A stretch of 64,000 bases of DNA from Anthracocystis setariae (taxonomy: Eukaryota; Basidiomycota; Ustilaginomycetes; Ustilaginales; Ustilaginaceae): contig CAKMXJ010000003.1 of the NCBI GenBank assembly GCA_928724745.1, positions 1 to 64,000 on the forward strand, in the 5' to 3' direction. A program made the translations under genes and the position numbers. Of the stretch, positions 8,544 to 18,425 are shown piece after piece (the stretch's first letter is position 1; each line of letters starts with the position of its first letter). Below the pieces are notes generated by a model. That model did no database searches. It had not been told where the DNA came from and worked only from the letters and a program-made list of their open reading frames with translations.

Positions 8544-10139
8544 ATGAGGTTTGAGCTGTCTGGCGAGAGTTTGACCTCGGTGCCACACTTTGCATGGCTT
8601 GGATTGGCTCTGGTGGTAGCCCAACTGCTATACTCAGCCACCAAGCGGTCCAAGATCAACCTTGCCGGTCCACGAGGCTGGCCATACGTCGGCAACCTCT
8701 TCCAAGTTGGCGAGGATGCGGCGCAAACCTACTACAAGTGGTCCAAGAAGTATGGCCCCGTGTACAAGGTGCAGCTGGGTGAGCGCGAGGTGATCATCAT
8801 CAACTCGGCCCAAGCTGCCAAGGAGCTGCTGACCGACTTGGGCAGCATCTACATCAGTCGACCGCTATTCTATACCTTTCACACCGTGGTTTCGTCCACC
8901 GCTGGTTTCACCATCGGAACTTCGCCCTGGGACGAGTCGTGCAAGCGCAAACGTCGCGCTGCGGCTACGGCGCTCAACCGTGTCGCCGTGCAGAGCTACG
9001 TGCCCATCATCGACCGCGAGACGCTTTCGCTCGTCGAGGACCTGTACAACTCGAAAGCCAAGCCAATCGCACCATTCGCCTACTTCCAGCGCCTGGCACT
9101 CAATGTCTCGCTGGTAGTCAACTACGGCTCGCGTCTCGACAAGGTGGGCGATGAATTGCTCAACGAGATCGTCGAGGTCGAGACTCATGTCGCCAACTTC
9201 CGCTCGGTGTCCAACTCTCCTGCCGACTACTTGCCCATTATGCGATATCTGCCACGTTCCGGTCGCAACAGCAACCAGTTTGCCGGCCAGATTCGTGCGC
9301 GTCGCGACGTCTACATGAAGCGTCTGCTGAACGACCTCAAGGACCGCGTCAAGGCGGGTACGGACATCCCGTGCATTACGGGTACCATCCTCAAGGACCC
9401 TGAGGCCAAGCTCACCGATGAGGAGCTCTCGTCGATCTGCCTGTCGATGGTCTCTGCCGGTCTCGACACCTTGGCCAACACGTTTATCTGGTCGATGGGC
9501 TTCCTCGCCAAGCATCCCGAAATCCAGCAAAAGGCGTACAACGAAATGTACAAGGTCTACCACGGCGAGATCCCTTCGTCGGACGAGGAGACGGTGGAAT
9601 ACATCACCGCCCTGCACAAGGAATGTTCACGATACTTTTCCGTACTCAAGCTGGCCCTTCCCAAAGCCACGCTCGGCGATTCGACGTACAAGGGAGTCCA
9701 CATCCCATCTGGCACCACCGTGTTCCTAAACGCCTGGGCGATCCATCAGGACTGCGAACGTTATGGCGGCGATGTCGACAACTTCCGTCCCGAACGCTTC
9801 CTCGAGCCGGGAGAGGAGAACAAGCAGGCACACTACTCGTATGGTGCTGGACGTCGAATGTGTGCTGGTGTCCACTTGGCCAATCGAGAGCTGTACATTG
9901 CCTTTTGCAAGGTGATCCACTTTTTCAAGATCGAGCTCTCAGACAACCCAGCGGAGAGGCAGTACGACATCAACCCGGCCACCGGCTGCGCAAATCCCAA
10001 GGGGCTCAGTTCAACGCCCAAGCCGTTCAAGATCCGATTTGTGCCACGCGATCCGGCGACAATTGAGCATTGGATCGAAAATGAGAAGAGCAGGACCGAG
10101 CTCCAGATGGCCGCCAGCATTACCAACCGACAGTCGTAG
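8544..10139 (+). CDS. Cytochrome P450, CYP504 family (phenylacetate / 3-hydroxyphenylacetate hydroxylase)
   Basis: Single-exon 532-residue microsomal P450. An N-terminal membrane anchor (about residues 15-32) is followed by the Pro/Gly hinge LAGPRGWPYVGNL. Visible landmarks are the I-helix SAGLDTLANTF, the K-helix ExxR (ECSR), the PERF-type segment FRPERFLEPG, and the heme loop YGAGRRMCAG with the thiolate ligand at Cys440. The block GFTIGTSPWDESCKRKRRAAATALNR and YGAGRRMCAGVHLANREL match my memory of CYP504 enzymes (Aspergillus PhacA and PhacB), which hydroxylate phenylacetate at C2 or 3-hydroxyphenylacetate at C6; the second reaction makes homogentisate. I cannot separate the A and B subfamilies by eye. 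Lying between homogentisate dioxygenase and fumarylacetoacetase, it would feed substrate into that pathway. Confidence 0.87.
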   Translation: MRFELSGESLTSVPHFAWLGLALVVAQLLYSATKRSKINLAGPRGWPYVGNLFQVGEDAAQTYYKWSKKYGPVYKVQLGEREVIIINSAQAAKELLTDLGSIYISRPLFYTFHTVVSSTAGFTIGTSPWDESCKRKRRAAATALNRVAVQSYVPIIDRETLSLVEDLYNSKAKPIAPFAYFQRLALNVSLVVNYGSRLDKVGDELLNEIVEVETHVANFRSVSNSPADYLPIMRYLPRSGRNSNQFAGQIRARRDVYMKRLLNDLKDRVKAGTDIPCITGTILKDPEAKLTDEELSSICLSMVSAGLDTLANTFIWSMGFLAKHPEIQQKAYNEMYKVYHGEIPSSDEETVEYITALHKECSRYFSVLKLALPKATLGDSTYKGVHIPSGTTVFLNAWAIHQDCERYGGDVDNFRPERFLEPGEENKQAHYSYGAGRRMCAGVHLANRELYIAFCKVIHFFKIELSDNPAERQYDINPATGCANPKGLSSTPKPFKIRFVPRDPATIEHWIENEKSRTELQMAASITNRQS

Positions 10140-10704
10140 AGGCAAGGGTTTTTTACACTGTAGCTTGCCTTGTTTCAAAAAGGAGATTGGCTTGCAATGC
10201 ACCAACATACATTTTGGCTCCTCCTTCTCGATTTAGATGAGCAAATGTGAATGAAGCCCGAGTGAGTTGACGCTGCAATAATGCTACATACAGTACTGTA
10301 CAGCAGATGGAATGCTCGGCAGCGCGGAGGTTGTGGCGTCGGCAGACAGGCATACGCGGGGAGCGTTCGCCGTTTGGCCAAGCTGCGGGGCAGAGGGATT
10401 TTGCCGCGGGATGAAAGACGACGGTTTTGCCGTGGCCTGGTCTGGTGTGGTGGTGTGGTTGGTGCAGATTGGTTCTGCCGTGTGGGGGGGGGGAACCGCA
10501 CGGGGATAAGTGTTGTTTTAGCCGCCTCCATGGACCCTTTCTCCCGACAACGGCTATCGACCTTGTTGCGGACAACCAGCGTAGAGTGAGCGGGAGACGA
10601 TCGCACAGAGTAAACAGTATATCTTCGGTTGAACAAAATCAAGGCATGCTACTGCCATCATCTTGAAACGTACCATTCGGTCTAGATTCTATCCGACGAC
10701 CAGG
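10140..10704. other. Spacer P450-fumarylacetoacetase with TACAGTACTGTA palindrome
   Basis: No gene supported. The perfect 12-bp palindrome TACAGTACTGTA is at 10289-10300; this motif recurs in other spacers of the window. A weak TATA-like AGTATATC occurs near 10616, about 90 bp before the fumarylacetoacetase ATG. Confidence 0.5.
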
Positions 10705-12346
10705 ATGAAGTGTTTCATCGAGTACGATTCGGACCATCCCTTCTCGATCCACAACCTGCCCTACGGTAGCTTTTACACCGACGATGATCCCACCTCCCAG
10801 CGATGTGGTGTGGCGATTGGAGACTACATCCTGGACCTCCAAGCTCTCTCGCTTACCACCTATATCGGAACGCATGTTCCGCGCACGGTGTTCTCCGGCG
10901 CCAATCTCGATGGGTTGATGAGCCTCGACCGTTCCCATTGGGGACATTTTCGACAGCATTTACAGCAACTGCTCACGGTCGACTCGCCCATCAACGTCGA
11001 CACAAAAGTGGATGCTCAGAACCTCGATGCGTCCGCAGAGCGAGCAAAGCACCTCGGTCGACCCCTCTTCCTCAACCGCCTAGCCAACAATATCACCATG
11101 TGTTTGCCCTGTACGATCGGCGACTATACCGACTTCTACTCGTCGCTCGAACACGCGTACAATTGCGGCTCGCTGATCCGCGGCCCGGACAAGGCATTGC
11201 AGCCGAATTGGAAGCACCTCCCCGTGGCCTACCACGGCCGCGCCTCGTCGATCGTAGTCTCGGGCACACCCATTCACCGTCCAGTTGGTCAGATCTTGGA
11301 TAAGCCGGGAGATGATCAGCCGATCGTTGCGCCGTGTAGGAGATTGGATTTCGAACTCGAAGTTGGCTTTGTAAGTTGCTCCCTCGCCCGCTCCGCTTCG
11401 TGTAGGAATAAGCTTGTGTAGCAAGCAACTAACTCTGATTCGACTTTGAGGCTTGAGCAGTTCTATGGAGGGAAGCCTACCAAGCTCGGTCAGCGTCTCA
11501 CGCCGGAGCAGGCGAAACAACACGTGTTTGGTGCGGTGCTCCTCAATGATTGGTCGGCCAGAGACATCCAGACGTGGGAGTACGTACCGCTCGGACCGTT
11601 CCTGAGTAAGGTATGTTTGCGCATCGCATCGCATCGCATCGCATCGCTGGATTTGGATAGAGTGTGGGCAAAGCTTCTTCTAACGTCGCAGACTGTTTAC
11701 TGTTGTTGGGTTTGGGGGGTGGCTGGGTGGGTAGAACTTTGCGACGACGATCTCGGCATGGATTATGCCGATCCACGCGCTCGAGGCATTCACCACTGCT
11801 GGGTACACGCATAACCCGGCGCTATTACCCTACCTCGACGACGCCGACAACCTCAACTTTGACATCCCGCTCTCCGTCCATCTCTGCGGTAAGTCCTCCC
11901 CCCCCCCCCTCTCTCTCTCTCTTCCACGTCTTTGTTTGGGCTTTGAATTATTTTTTTTTAACACACCTTGTGTTCCGGCGGGTGTTTTAGCGGGCGAGGG
12001 GGGCTATGAATGCATTTCGCAGTCCAACCTGAAACACACGTACTACACGATCGCACAGATGGTCGCACACCATTCAACGAGCGGCTGTCCACTGCGTCCG
12101 GGCGATGTGTTCGGAACAGGTACACTGTCGGCGCCTGGCGAGCAGGGGTATGGAAGTTTGTTGGAGAAATCTCAACTCGGCTCGGTGACGTTCCAACTGT
12201 CCAACGACGCAGAGAGGACGTTCCTCATGGACGGAGATCATGTTGGATTCACCGGCAGCGCTCAAGGCATCGATGCACAAGGTCATCACTTTAGTATCGG
12301 ATTCGGCGAGTGCACCGGTCACATCCTCCCCGCGATCCCTATGTAA
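10705..12346 (+). CDS. fahA: Fumarylacetoacetase
   Basis: Hydrolyses fumarylacetoacetate to fumarate and acetoacetate, the last step of homogentisate catabolism. Four exons (10705-11370, 11461-11610, 11735-11888, 11991-12346) with GT-AG introns encode 441 residues; phases agree and the joined protein follows the family from end to end. Metal ligands by alignment to the human enzyme: Asp143 (DYTDFYSS), Glu217 and Glu219 (FELEVGF) and Asp252 (LNDWSARD); the catalytic His is in the EHAYNCGS segment. The start MKCFIEYDSDHPFSIHNLPYG fits the family; the longer open frame from 10663 does not. It completes the pathway begun by homogentisate dioxygenase 6.6 kb upstream. The intervening enzyme, maleylacetoacetate isomerase, is absent here. 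Confidence 0.95.
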
Positions 12347-12414
12347 CTTTATTCCTGATTGCATGATATAAATGAAACGTAAAGGACATTTGGAAGGGGT
12401 GGGGGGGGGAAGAT

Positions 12415-13443
12415 TTAGAGGATGACACCTGAGCAGGTGACCTTGCCGATCGCGTAGGGTGTAGCGTAAGGCATGAGGTTAGGTTCGCAATTCTGTTTGG
12501 GACCAGCGATGATGTTGGCGGCGGCGATGGGGATCAAAGTTGATGTTTCGAGTTTCTGCTGCGGCGTGAGCGGGTATGCCGGAGTGGGGTTGCAATCCAA
12601 CAGACTGTAATCGGCACTATTGGCTCGACCTGTGGGATTTTGAAGGGCTGATTTGCCGACCACGTAACCGAACTCGCACGTCATGGCGCCGGCATGGTCG
12701 ACGATGAACGCAGGTCCACACGTCGCCTGTTGCTGAACATTCTTGGCGCCCAACAACCAACTGGAATCGATGGGCGAGTTGGTGTTTTGCGGCTGAACCA
12801 CTTGGTCCGTAGCCGAGTAGATGTTGGTGGTGGGAACGATCTCATTGAGCCCACCAGCGTTGAATAGGGCGGTGACGAATGCGGATCCGGCAGTTTGCTG
12901 CCACACGGAGGGGGCAGAAAGCGAAAGGGCGTCGAGGAAGCCTGCTTCCACGGTACCCTTGTAGTCCGGCGAAAAGGCGACGAACCGATCGACCTTGCTT
13001 CGGATCGAAGGAAAGAACGTCAACGCCCACTGCATCGCCAGACCGCCCTGCGACCATGTGAGCACGGCAACCTTGTTACCGCCCGAACCCGAATAGAGCG
13101 TGTTGACGGCGTTGACAATGTATTCGGCGTTGAGCTGGCTATCGTTGAGCATGTACGGGGGCGGCGAGATGGTGCAAGGCGTGTAGCCAAGTTGGGTGGA
13201 GAGAGGAATCCAGTTCGAATCGAACGATTGAGCGCCAGTGGTGCCCGTGCCAGGAACGAGAAGGATGGGTTTGGTGACGGAGGAGGGAGAGCCAGAGGTG
13301 CATGAGAGGACCGACGAAAGCGTCGCTTGGGATAACGTCAGGCTCGGCTCCGTTGACGGTAGACGCTTGGATAAAGGCAAAGCAGAGACACCGACGCTCA
13401 GCGCAGCAGCCAACGCAACGACGCAAGAGATGAGCTTGACCAT
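12415..13443 (-). CDS. Secreted lipase, Candida antarctica lipase B homologue
   Basis: Single-exon 342-residue precursor. Residues 1-21 are a hydrophobic signal peptide, then LPLSKR ending in a Lys26-Arg27 Kex2-type site, so the mature enzyme begins LPSTEP as in CALB. The sequence follows CALB nearly throughout (KPILLVPGTGTTG, QSFDSNWIPLSTQLGYTPC, FFPSIRSKVDR, APSVWQQT, GPKQNCEP). The catalytic triad is visible: Ser131 of the precursor (TWSQGG, CALB Ser105), Asp in YSATDQVVQPQ (Asp187) and His in IVDHAGAM (His224). The oxyanion GTGTTG and all six CALB disulfide cysteines are kept; an extra Cys follows the catalytic His. The Trp before the active Ser (CALB Trp104) is kept. It probably hydrolyses extracellular esters or lipids. 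It converges on fumarylacetoacetase with a 68-bp gap. Confidence 0.95.
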   Translation of the reverse strand: MVKLISCVVALAAALSVGVSALPLSKRLPSTEPSLTLSQATLSSVLSCTSGSPSSVTKPILLVPGTGTTGAQSFDSNWIPLSTQLGYTPCTISPPPYMLNDSQLNAEYIVNAVNTLYSGSGGNKVAVLTWSQGGLAMQWALTFFPSIRSKVDRFVAFSPDYKGTVEAGFLDALSLSAPSVWQQTAGSAFVTALFNAGGLNEIVPTTNIYSATDQVVQPQNTNSPIDSSWLLGAKNVQQQATCGPAFIVDHAGAMTCEFGYVVGKSALQNPTGRANSADYSLLDCNPTPAYPLTPQQKLETSTLIPIAAANIIAGPKQNCEPNLMPYATPYAIGKVTCSGVIL

Positions 13444-13554
13444 TTCGACAAAGGTATGGGGGAGGGGGGGGGTAAGGGGGAGGAGGATGGGTTTTTAGGG
13501 AAAGACGAACGTCGCAAAAAAAGGGATATCTTTCGAGATAGATATCACGCTGTT

Positions 13555-13562
13555 TATTTATA
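13555..13562 (-). promoter_or_regulatory. TATA box of the CALB-like lipase
   Basis: On the minus strand this reads TATAAATA, about 112 bp upstream of the lipase ATG at 13443, matching the spacing of other TATA-ATG pairs here. Confidence 0.6.
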
Positions 13563-14094
13563 CAAGAACTGATGCTAGAGAGCTACATGATAGGGTCACC
13601 GCCTTGCCGACCAACTACAGTAACTACGTTAGCTCTGCTTTGCTGGTTTATCACACGACGGCTTGGCATACAAGAATAGCTTGAGTCGGTTTTTGTGAAT
13701 GGTGTTGGCGAAACGAAACTCTCGGCAGAGAACTAAAAAAAAAAAAAAAAATTGCCCCGTACTTGGGCTGGTTTCAGATTAATAATTTGCGCTTTGGCGA
13801 ACGCCCTTTACTTACCCTAAGTCGATCGCTTAGCATGCCGTTTGGTCTAACGCAGCGACCGATCCAAGCGTAACCCCTAAACAGCACTGTACTACTGTAC
13901 AAAGGAGCGAAGCGACGTTGGCGGCGACAAACCCACATTTGCCATCGCCGGTATTATTAATACCCCGTCATCACCCTCCTCCTCCTCCTTCTGCCTGCTG
14001 ATGGTGGTGGGGGGGGATCGACGCACCCACAAACTGTCACAATCGCCTTGCTTGACATCTTTATGCGGGCAACAGTCACGTGAATACGCACGGG

Positions 14095-14125
<31 letters not shown>

Positions 14126-14576
14126 CGCCTTTTAGCTCGCTTTTTCCAAACGCGGTCATGGGATCCCCTCATCACTAGCAGCCTCCTTTTCTTTTGACCC
14201 ACTACTACACTATCACTTTTGTATCCAAGTTGCCTGCATACATCCCCCGGGGTTAACGCACCTCATTCACACGCCTTAGGCATATATGACGCAGCTGACC
14301 TGTTGTGATATACTCTCACATCGTTGTCATTCCTAGCTTGGTAATACCATCATCTTGTTATCGTATGCCACACAGTGGTGTGTACGTGTAACACGCCCCT
14401 CACTCGGCCTCGACCGCCCCCCACCCCGAATTGTCAAAAACTCGGATGTTAAATATTGGGCACAGACATTCGGCTCGAGGTTCTTGTGTGTGTGTGCTTG
14501 ATCTATTGTTACAAAAATAGAAGAGAATGAGGCCAATTACAGTATTGCACTCCATAATACAGGCGGTTGTACGCAA
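13563..14576. other. Spacer between lipase promoter and cyclin 3' end, with (CA)n tract
   Basis: No gene supported. An A-rich run lies near 13734-13750, a (CA) microsatellite spans 14099-14125, and an ACTGTACTACTGTACA relative of the recurrent palindrome is near 13885. The right part would hold the cyclin transcript's 3' UTR. Confidence 0.5.
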
Positions 14577-15920
14577 CTATGGCGGCGGTGCTTGAGTCGG
14601 ACGAGGAGGAGCAAGATGCGGATCGAAGCGCGTTCGCTTGTCCGAATGTTGCGAATGACCTAACACATCGCTAACACTTGCACTTCCCATTGCCGTCCCA
14701 TTGCCGATACTCGCATCGCTAGCCACCGACTCGGCCGCCAGCGTCGCCATGCGCGGTGACGGAGGTGTACGTTGTTCGTCCTTCCTCCTCCTACTGTTGG
14801 GCACACCAGAGACTACCGGTGGTCCAACATCTGCATGCATCGCCGCCGCGGCGCCGGGCGTGAAAGGTGAGGCCGAATTACTGCTAATCGCAAACGGCGA
14901 ACTGTGCTGGCTACTTGCCGCCAATCCTCCAAATGCAAGTGCATTGATGCTGTCAGGCTTCCGGCCGGATCCACTGCTTCCACTATCACTTGCAGCGGCA
15001 TCGACATCCATCAACGACTCTCCCTCCATGGCCTTGCCTCCATCCAGCTCATCTACCTTCTGCGCCGGCGGTGGCGATGGTGGTGGTGGTGGTGCCAGCA
15101 CATAATCCCTATGATTCCTAACCAAGCTCGCATAGTAATGCTGCAACACTTCGCCCGTACATGTCAACCTCCAATCGATGATCTGCAGAAACTCTTTCTC
15201 AAGCAGGTTGATCTCGGCCAAACTGATGCCTCCGACCTTGGCGTAATGCTCGTTGGTATTGAAAGCATCGCACAACGCTTTGCTCGCGCACAGGATGGCG
15301 GCACAGATGAATCGATGCACGGTAAGCCCGCAGATGGTGAAACCCTCGAGGCGCTCGCACACTCGATCGATGTAGACGAGCAGGATGAGGATGCAACACT
15401 TTTCGATCGACGTGTATTTGGCGATACGCCGCAGGTATGCCGACAGAGTGATGTTGGGCGCCGCCCTCGAGTGAAACCGTGTCAGAGCGGAAGGATGGAG
15501 TGGAAGTGAGTCGTTGTGTTCCGTGAGCTTGACTAGCATGTCGATCACCAATACCAAGACATCATCTTGCTGCGCATCGTCAAAAAGGTACGGCAGCATT
15601 TTGAGCCCATTCGCATTCGTGGTGGTGGTTGGTGTTGTTATTGAGGTTGCTGCCGACGGATGTGTTGGTATCGTCGTAGTCGTCGTCGTCGTCGTCGTCG
15701 TCGCTGTTGTTGTTGTTGCTGTTGCCGAGTTCGAAACCGTAGCAGTAGGTTGCGTCAAGAGTTGCTGCGCAGAAGTAGACGGCTGCAGAGAATGTGAAGC
15801 ATGTGCTGAAGCAGGAGTGAACGACGCCGGCGCAACAGACGCAGCTTGAGGAAATCCGGACGGTGGTGCGGATTGTGATGAGTTGGCAGGTGACTGCGAG
15901 GAGGAAGAGGGAGCAGTCAT
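14577..15920 (-). CDS. Pho80/Pcl-type cyclin
   Basis: A 447-residue protein. After ~105 residues of Ser/Thr/Pro-rich sequence with a Thr-run, a cyclin box follows (about 107-250): LVLVIDMLVKLTEHND, FHSRAAPNITLSAYLRRIAKYTSIEKCCILILLVYIDR, then HRFICAAILCASKALCDAFNTNEHYAKVGGI and LLEKEFLQIIDWRLTCT. This is the signature of Pho80-like cyclins, which partner Pho85-type CDKs in phosphate, glycogen and polarity signalling. The C-terminal ~190 residues are disordered with many SP/TP sites. I start at ATG 15920 (MTAPSSS); the open frame runs 13 codons further up without an ATG. The final substrate or pathway cannot be told from sequence. Confidence 0.8.
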   Translation of the reverse strand: MTAPSSSSQSPANSSQSAPPSGFPQAASVAPASFTPASAHASHSLQPSTSAQQLLTQPTATVSNSATATTTTATTTTTTTTTTIPTHPSAATSITTPTTTTNANGLKMLPYLFDDAQQDDVLVLVIDMLVKLTEHNDSLPLHPSALTRFHSRAAPNITLSAYLRRIAKYTSIEKCCILILLVYIDRVCERLEGFTICGLTVHRFICAAILCASKALCDAFNTNEHYAKVGGISLAEINLLEKEFLQIIDWRLTCTGEVLQHYYASLVRNHRDYVLAPPPPPSPPPAQKVDELDGGKAMEGESLMDVDAAASDSGSSGSGRKPDSINALAFGGLAASSQHSSPFAISSNSASPFTPGAAAAMHADVGPPVVSGVPNSRRRKDEQRTPPSPRMATLAAESVASDASIGNGTAMGSASVSDVLGHSQHSDKRTRFDPHLAPPRPTQAPPP

Positions 15921-17059
15921 GACGGCGAGTGCGGAAATGCAGCCATTTGGATCGGACAAATTGCCTCGATTCTTGTCAACAAGACCTCGACCGGCTGATT
16001 AGGTCGTAAATCGCGATCGATCGACGTACGTTGATCGCCCTCCGATTAGCTTTGGCAATACAATCACGCCTATGAATTGAGTGGCGTCTTCGGGGAAGCC
16101 GTCGCGCAGAAAGGTGCCGAGGCTGGTCGTGATTCCAAGGTGATGTTACGGTGGTCGGCTGACAGTGGTCGGCTGTTCCGTAACGCGGCAGGGGTACAGC
16201 GCGGCAAGATCGAATCCGAGTGACAAATTTACGGCACAAAGGCGTTCTTTGCTACCATCTTGCTTTCCTCCGTGAATGGCAGTTGACTCTGTCCGGATTT
16301 CTGCTAAGAATGACGTTGTCTAAAGGCTGACACTTTGTGCTTGCTTGAGCAACAGAAGCGATGTTGTCCGGTGTGATGCTGTCGATGCAATTTTGAACGA
16401 TGATAGCTCGAATCCAATCCGATCCGATCCGATTGCGAGGACCAGAGAACGCCTGGTGTGCTGAGGAGTGATTGATGGTGGTCGAGGGGGAAATGAGCAG
16501 ATCTAAGGGATGCAACAAGACGAGACGAGCAAGAGACAAGATGATGATGGCGACTCGACAAGACGCGCGAGAAGAAGAAGCATTCAAAATGACGATCAAA
16601 TGCATTTCCCAACTCACCGCGGTCGTCGTGCATTTGCCTGCCGTCTTCCAGTTATTTGGTTCAAACACGCAGCATGGACTGTTTGTTACCCGAAACCCAC
16701 GCATCGGCATGCTGTCTTGTTTGAACGGAGCGTAACCGACAATCACTCTTTTCACCACTTGAGACTAGGTTTTGCTGTGATCATGACAGATGTGTGGCTC
16801 TAATAATGCGTAAAACGGTAGGAGCTGATGGCCAAGATAGCGTACAAATGCTGCATTTCTGCTTTTTTATTTATATATATCTAGAGTAGCCGCCTCATGC
16901 CGTGCTGTGCCGTGCTGTGATGTGATGTGCTGTGCTGTAGCGTAACTTTAGATGCGCAGAATGGAGAAAGCAACACGTGCGCAGCGCACTAAGCCGTTCA
17001 GTCCAGAGTAGCTCAAGGCGACAAAAAAGAATTTCCTGCCTCGCTTACGTCTCCCGCGG

Positions 17060-17092
<33 letters not shown>

Positions 17093-17322
17093 CATTCCAG
17101 TCCAGAGTCATGCACCGCATCGTGGCTAAATTTTGTATCGATCTTTAAATCCCGATCTTGAATGACTCTAGCCCCCGATCGAATTTCAAATCGACTGCGA
17201 ATCATGCAAGTTTGCTTGACGCACCTCCACCTTTGACCCTTGATCCCATCCTTGCGCCACTACCATCATAGCACCATCCATCACAACTACTCCAACACAG
17301 CCCAGAAATAGCAGCAGCCAGG
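15921..17322. other. Divergent spacer between cyclin and CIA2
   Basis: 1.4 kb with no supported gene. Several ATGs and short frames on the minus strand between 16000 and 16760 could be uORFs in a long cyclin leader; a GTGAGT donor-like site on the minus strand near 16615 hints at a leader intron. A (CT) run spans about 17061-17090 and GTGCT-type short repeats lie at 16900-16940. Confidence 0.4.
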
Positions 17323-18273
17323 ATGGAGCAGAAAGATAACGCCAACCCTATCGTATATCAATCTAGCTCGAGCGCCAACCAACGACGAGCCTCGTCGAGT
17401 GCCAATGCTGAATGGTGGCGCGACCACTCGATCCATTCTTCAGCGCATTCGTTTGCCAAACCGGCCGCTTCCAACACTATCACTCGCCTCGGTGCTTCTT
17501 CCTCTTCCGCCAGCATTAGTTCTGGAAGGAATCTCGCCTCGTCATTCGCCAGGGCTACGCGCTCGACGATCGATGAAGAAGACGACGACGACGACGATGA
17601 CGAGGAGCTCGATGACCAAGACGAGGATCGAGATGTGACCATGGCCGACCGTCGATCCACATCGCCACCCTCCTCAGTCGAAGCCGAATCTCGCTCTGAC
17701 AAGGTCAAGAAAGACAGCCTCGCTGAATCTTGTGCTGCATCGGATGAAAGCATCGACAGTCAAGAGATCTATGACCTTATTCGATCCATCACTGATCCCG
17801 AGCATCCGCTTACCCTTGAACAGCTCGCGGTCGTCAACGCTTCGCACATCACTGTGACTCACGGTGATGACGCTACACACAAATTGCCGCACGTGTTGCT
17901 CGAATTCACCCCCACCATCCCGCACTGCAGTATGGCAACGCTGATCGGGTTGTCTCTGCGCGTGCGTCTGCTGCGTGCGCTGCCAGATCGATTCAAAGTG
18001 GACATCCGCGTGCGACCGGGAACGCATCAGAGCGAGAATGCAGTCAACAAGCAGCTGAACGACAAGGAGAGGGTCGCTGCCGCTCTCGAGAACAGCCACC
18101 TATTCAATGTGGTGCAGGGATGCCTGGCGACGGCAGGCAGGAGGGGCAAAAGCGCCGATGAGATTTCGGGTTACCTCGGCTCACCACCGGCCGATGGTTC
18201 GCTCGATCAGGATCATCACAACATCTGGAAGACTGTCGACGAGATTACCACGCGCATGGGCATCTCGGTTTGA
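17323..18273 (+). CDS. CIA2: Cytosolic Fe-S assembly component CIA2 (MIP18 family)
   Basis: CIA2 belongs to the CIA targeting complex with Cia1 and Met18 and delivers Fe-S clusters to cytosolic and nuclear proteins. The 316-residue protein has a ~140-residue Ser-rich N-terminus with an acidic run (about residues 86-103). The MIP18 domain follows: [19 protein letters not shown], then [23 protein letters not shown] and a terminal [11 protein letters not shown]. The conserved reactive Cys is Cys202 (PHCSM). About 45 residues after the usual family end ([15 protein letters not shown] to GISV) are extra and unexplained. No intron is needed. It converges on the Med19-like gene 152 bp away. Confidence 0.88.
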   Translation: MEQKDNANPIVYQSSSSANQRRASSSANAEWWRDHSIHSSAHSFAKPAASNTITRLGASSSSASISSGRNLASSFARATRSTIDEEDDDDDDDEELDDQDEDRDVTMADRRSTSPPSSVEAESRSDKVKKDSLAESCAASDESIDSQEIYDLIRSITDPEHPLTLEQLAVVNASHITVTHGDDATHKLPHVLLEFTPTIPHCSMATLIGLSLRVRLLRALPDRFKVDIRVRPGTHQSENAVNKQLNDKERVAAALENSHLFNVVQGCLATAGRRGKSADEISGYLGSPPADGSLDQDHHNIWKTVDEITTRMGISV

Positions 18274-18425
18274 AGTCTTGATTATTTTAGCCTCTCTCAT
18301 GTTACACAATCTCTTGTCACAGTATTCTAGCATCAAAGGTAGTCATCTCAAACAATCCAGGGAGAAGGAAGGATGTAGATGTGCGTGAGTGTCGATAGAG
18401 ATAATACAAATTGAGAGTGACTGGG

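Noticed and set aside
8865..9617. 250-codon antisense frame within the P450
   Set aside because: No family features; the sense strand encodes a complete CYP504-type protein.
16252..16758. 168-codon minus-strand frame upstream of the cyclin
   Set aside because: No ATG at its start, no recognisable domain; more likely part of the cyclin 5' leader.
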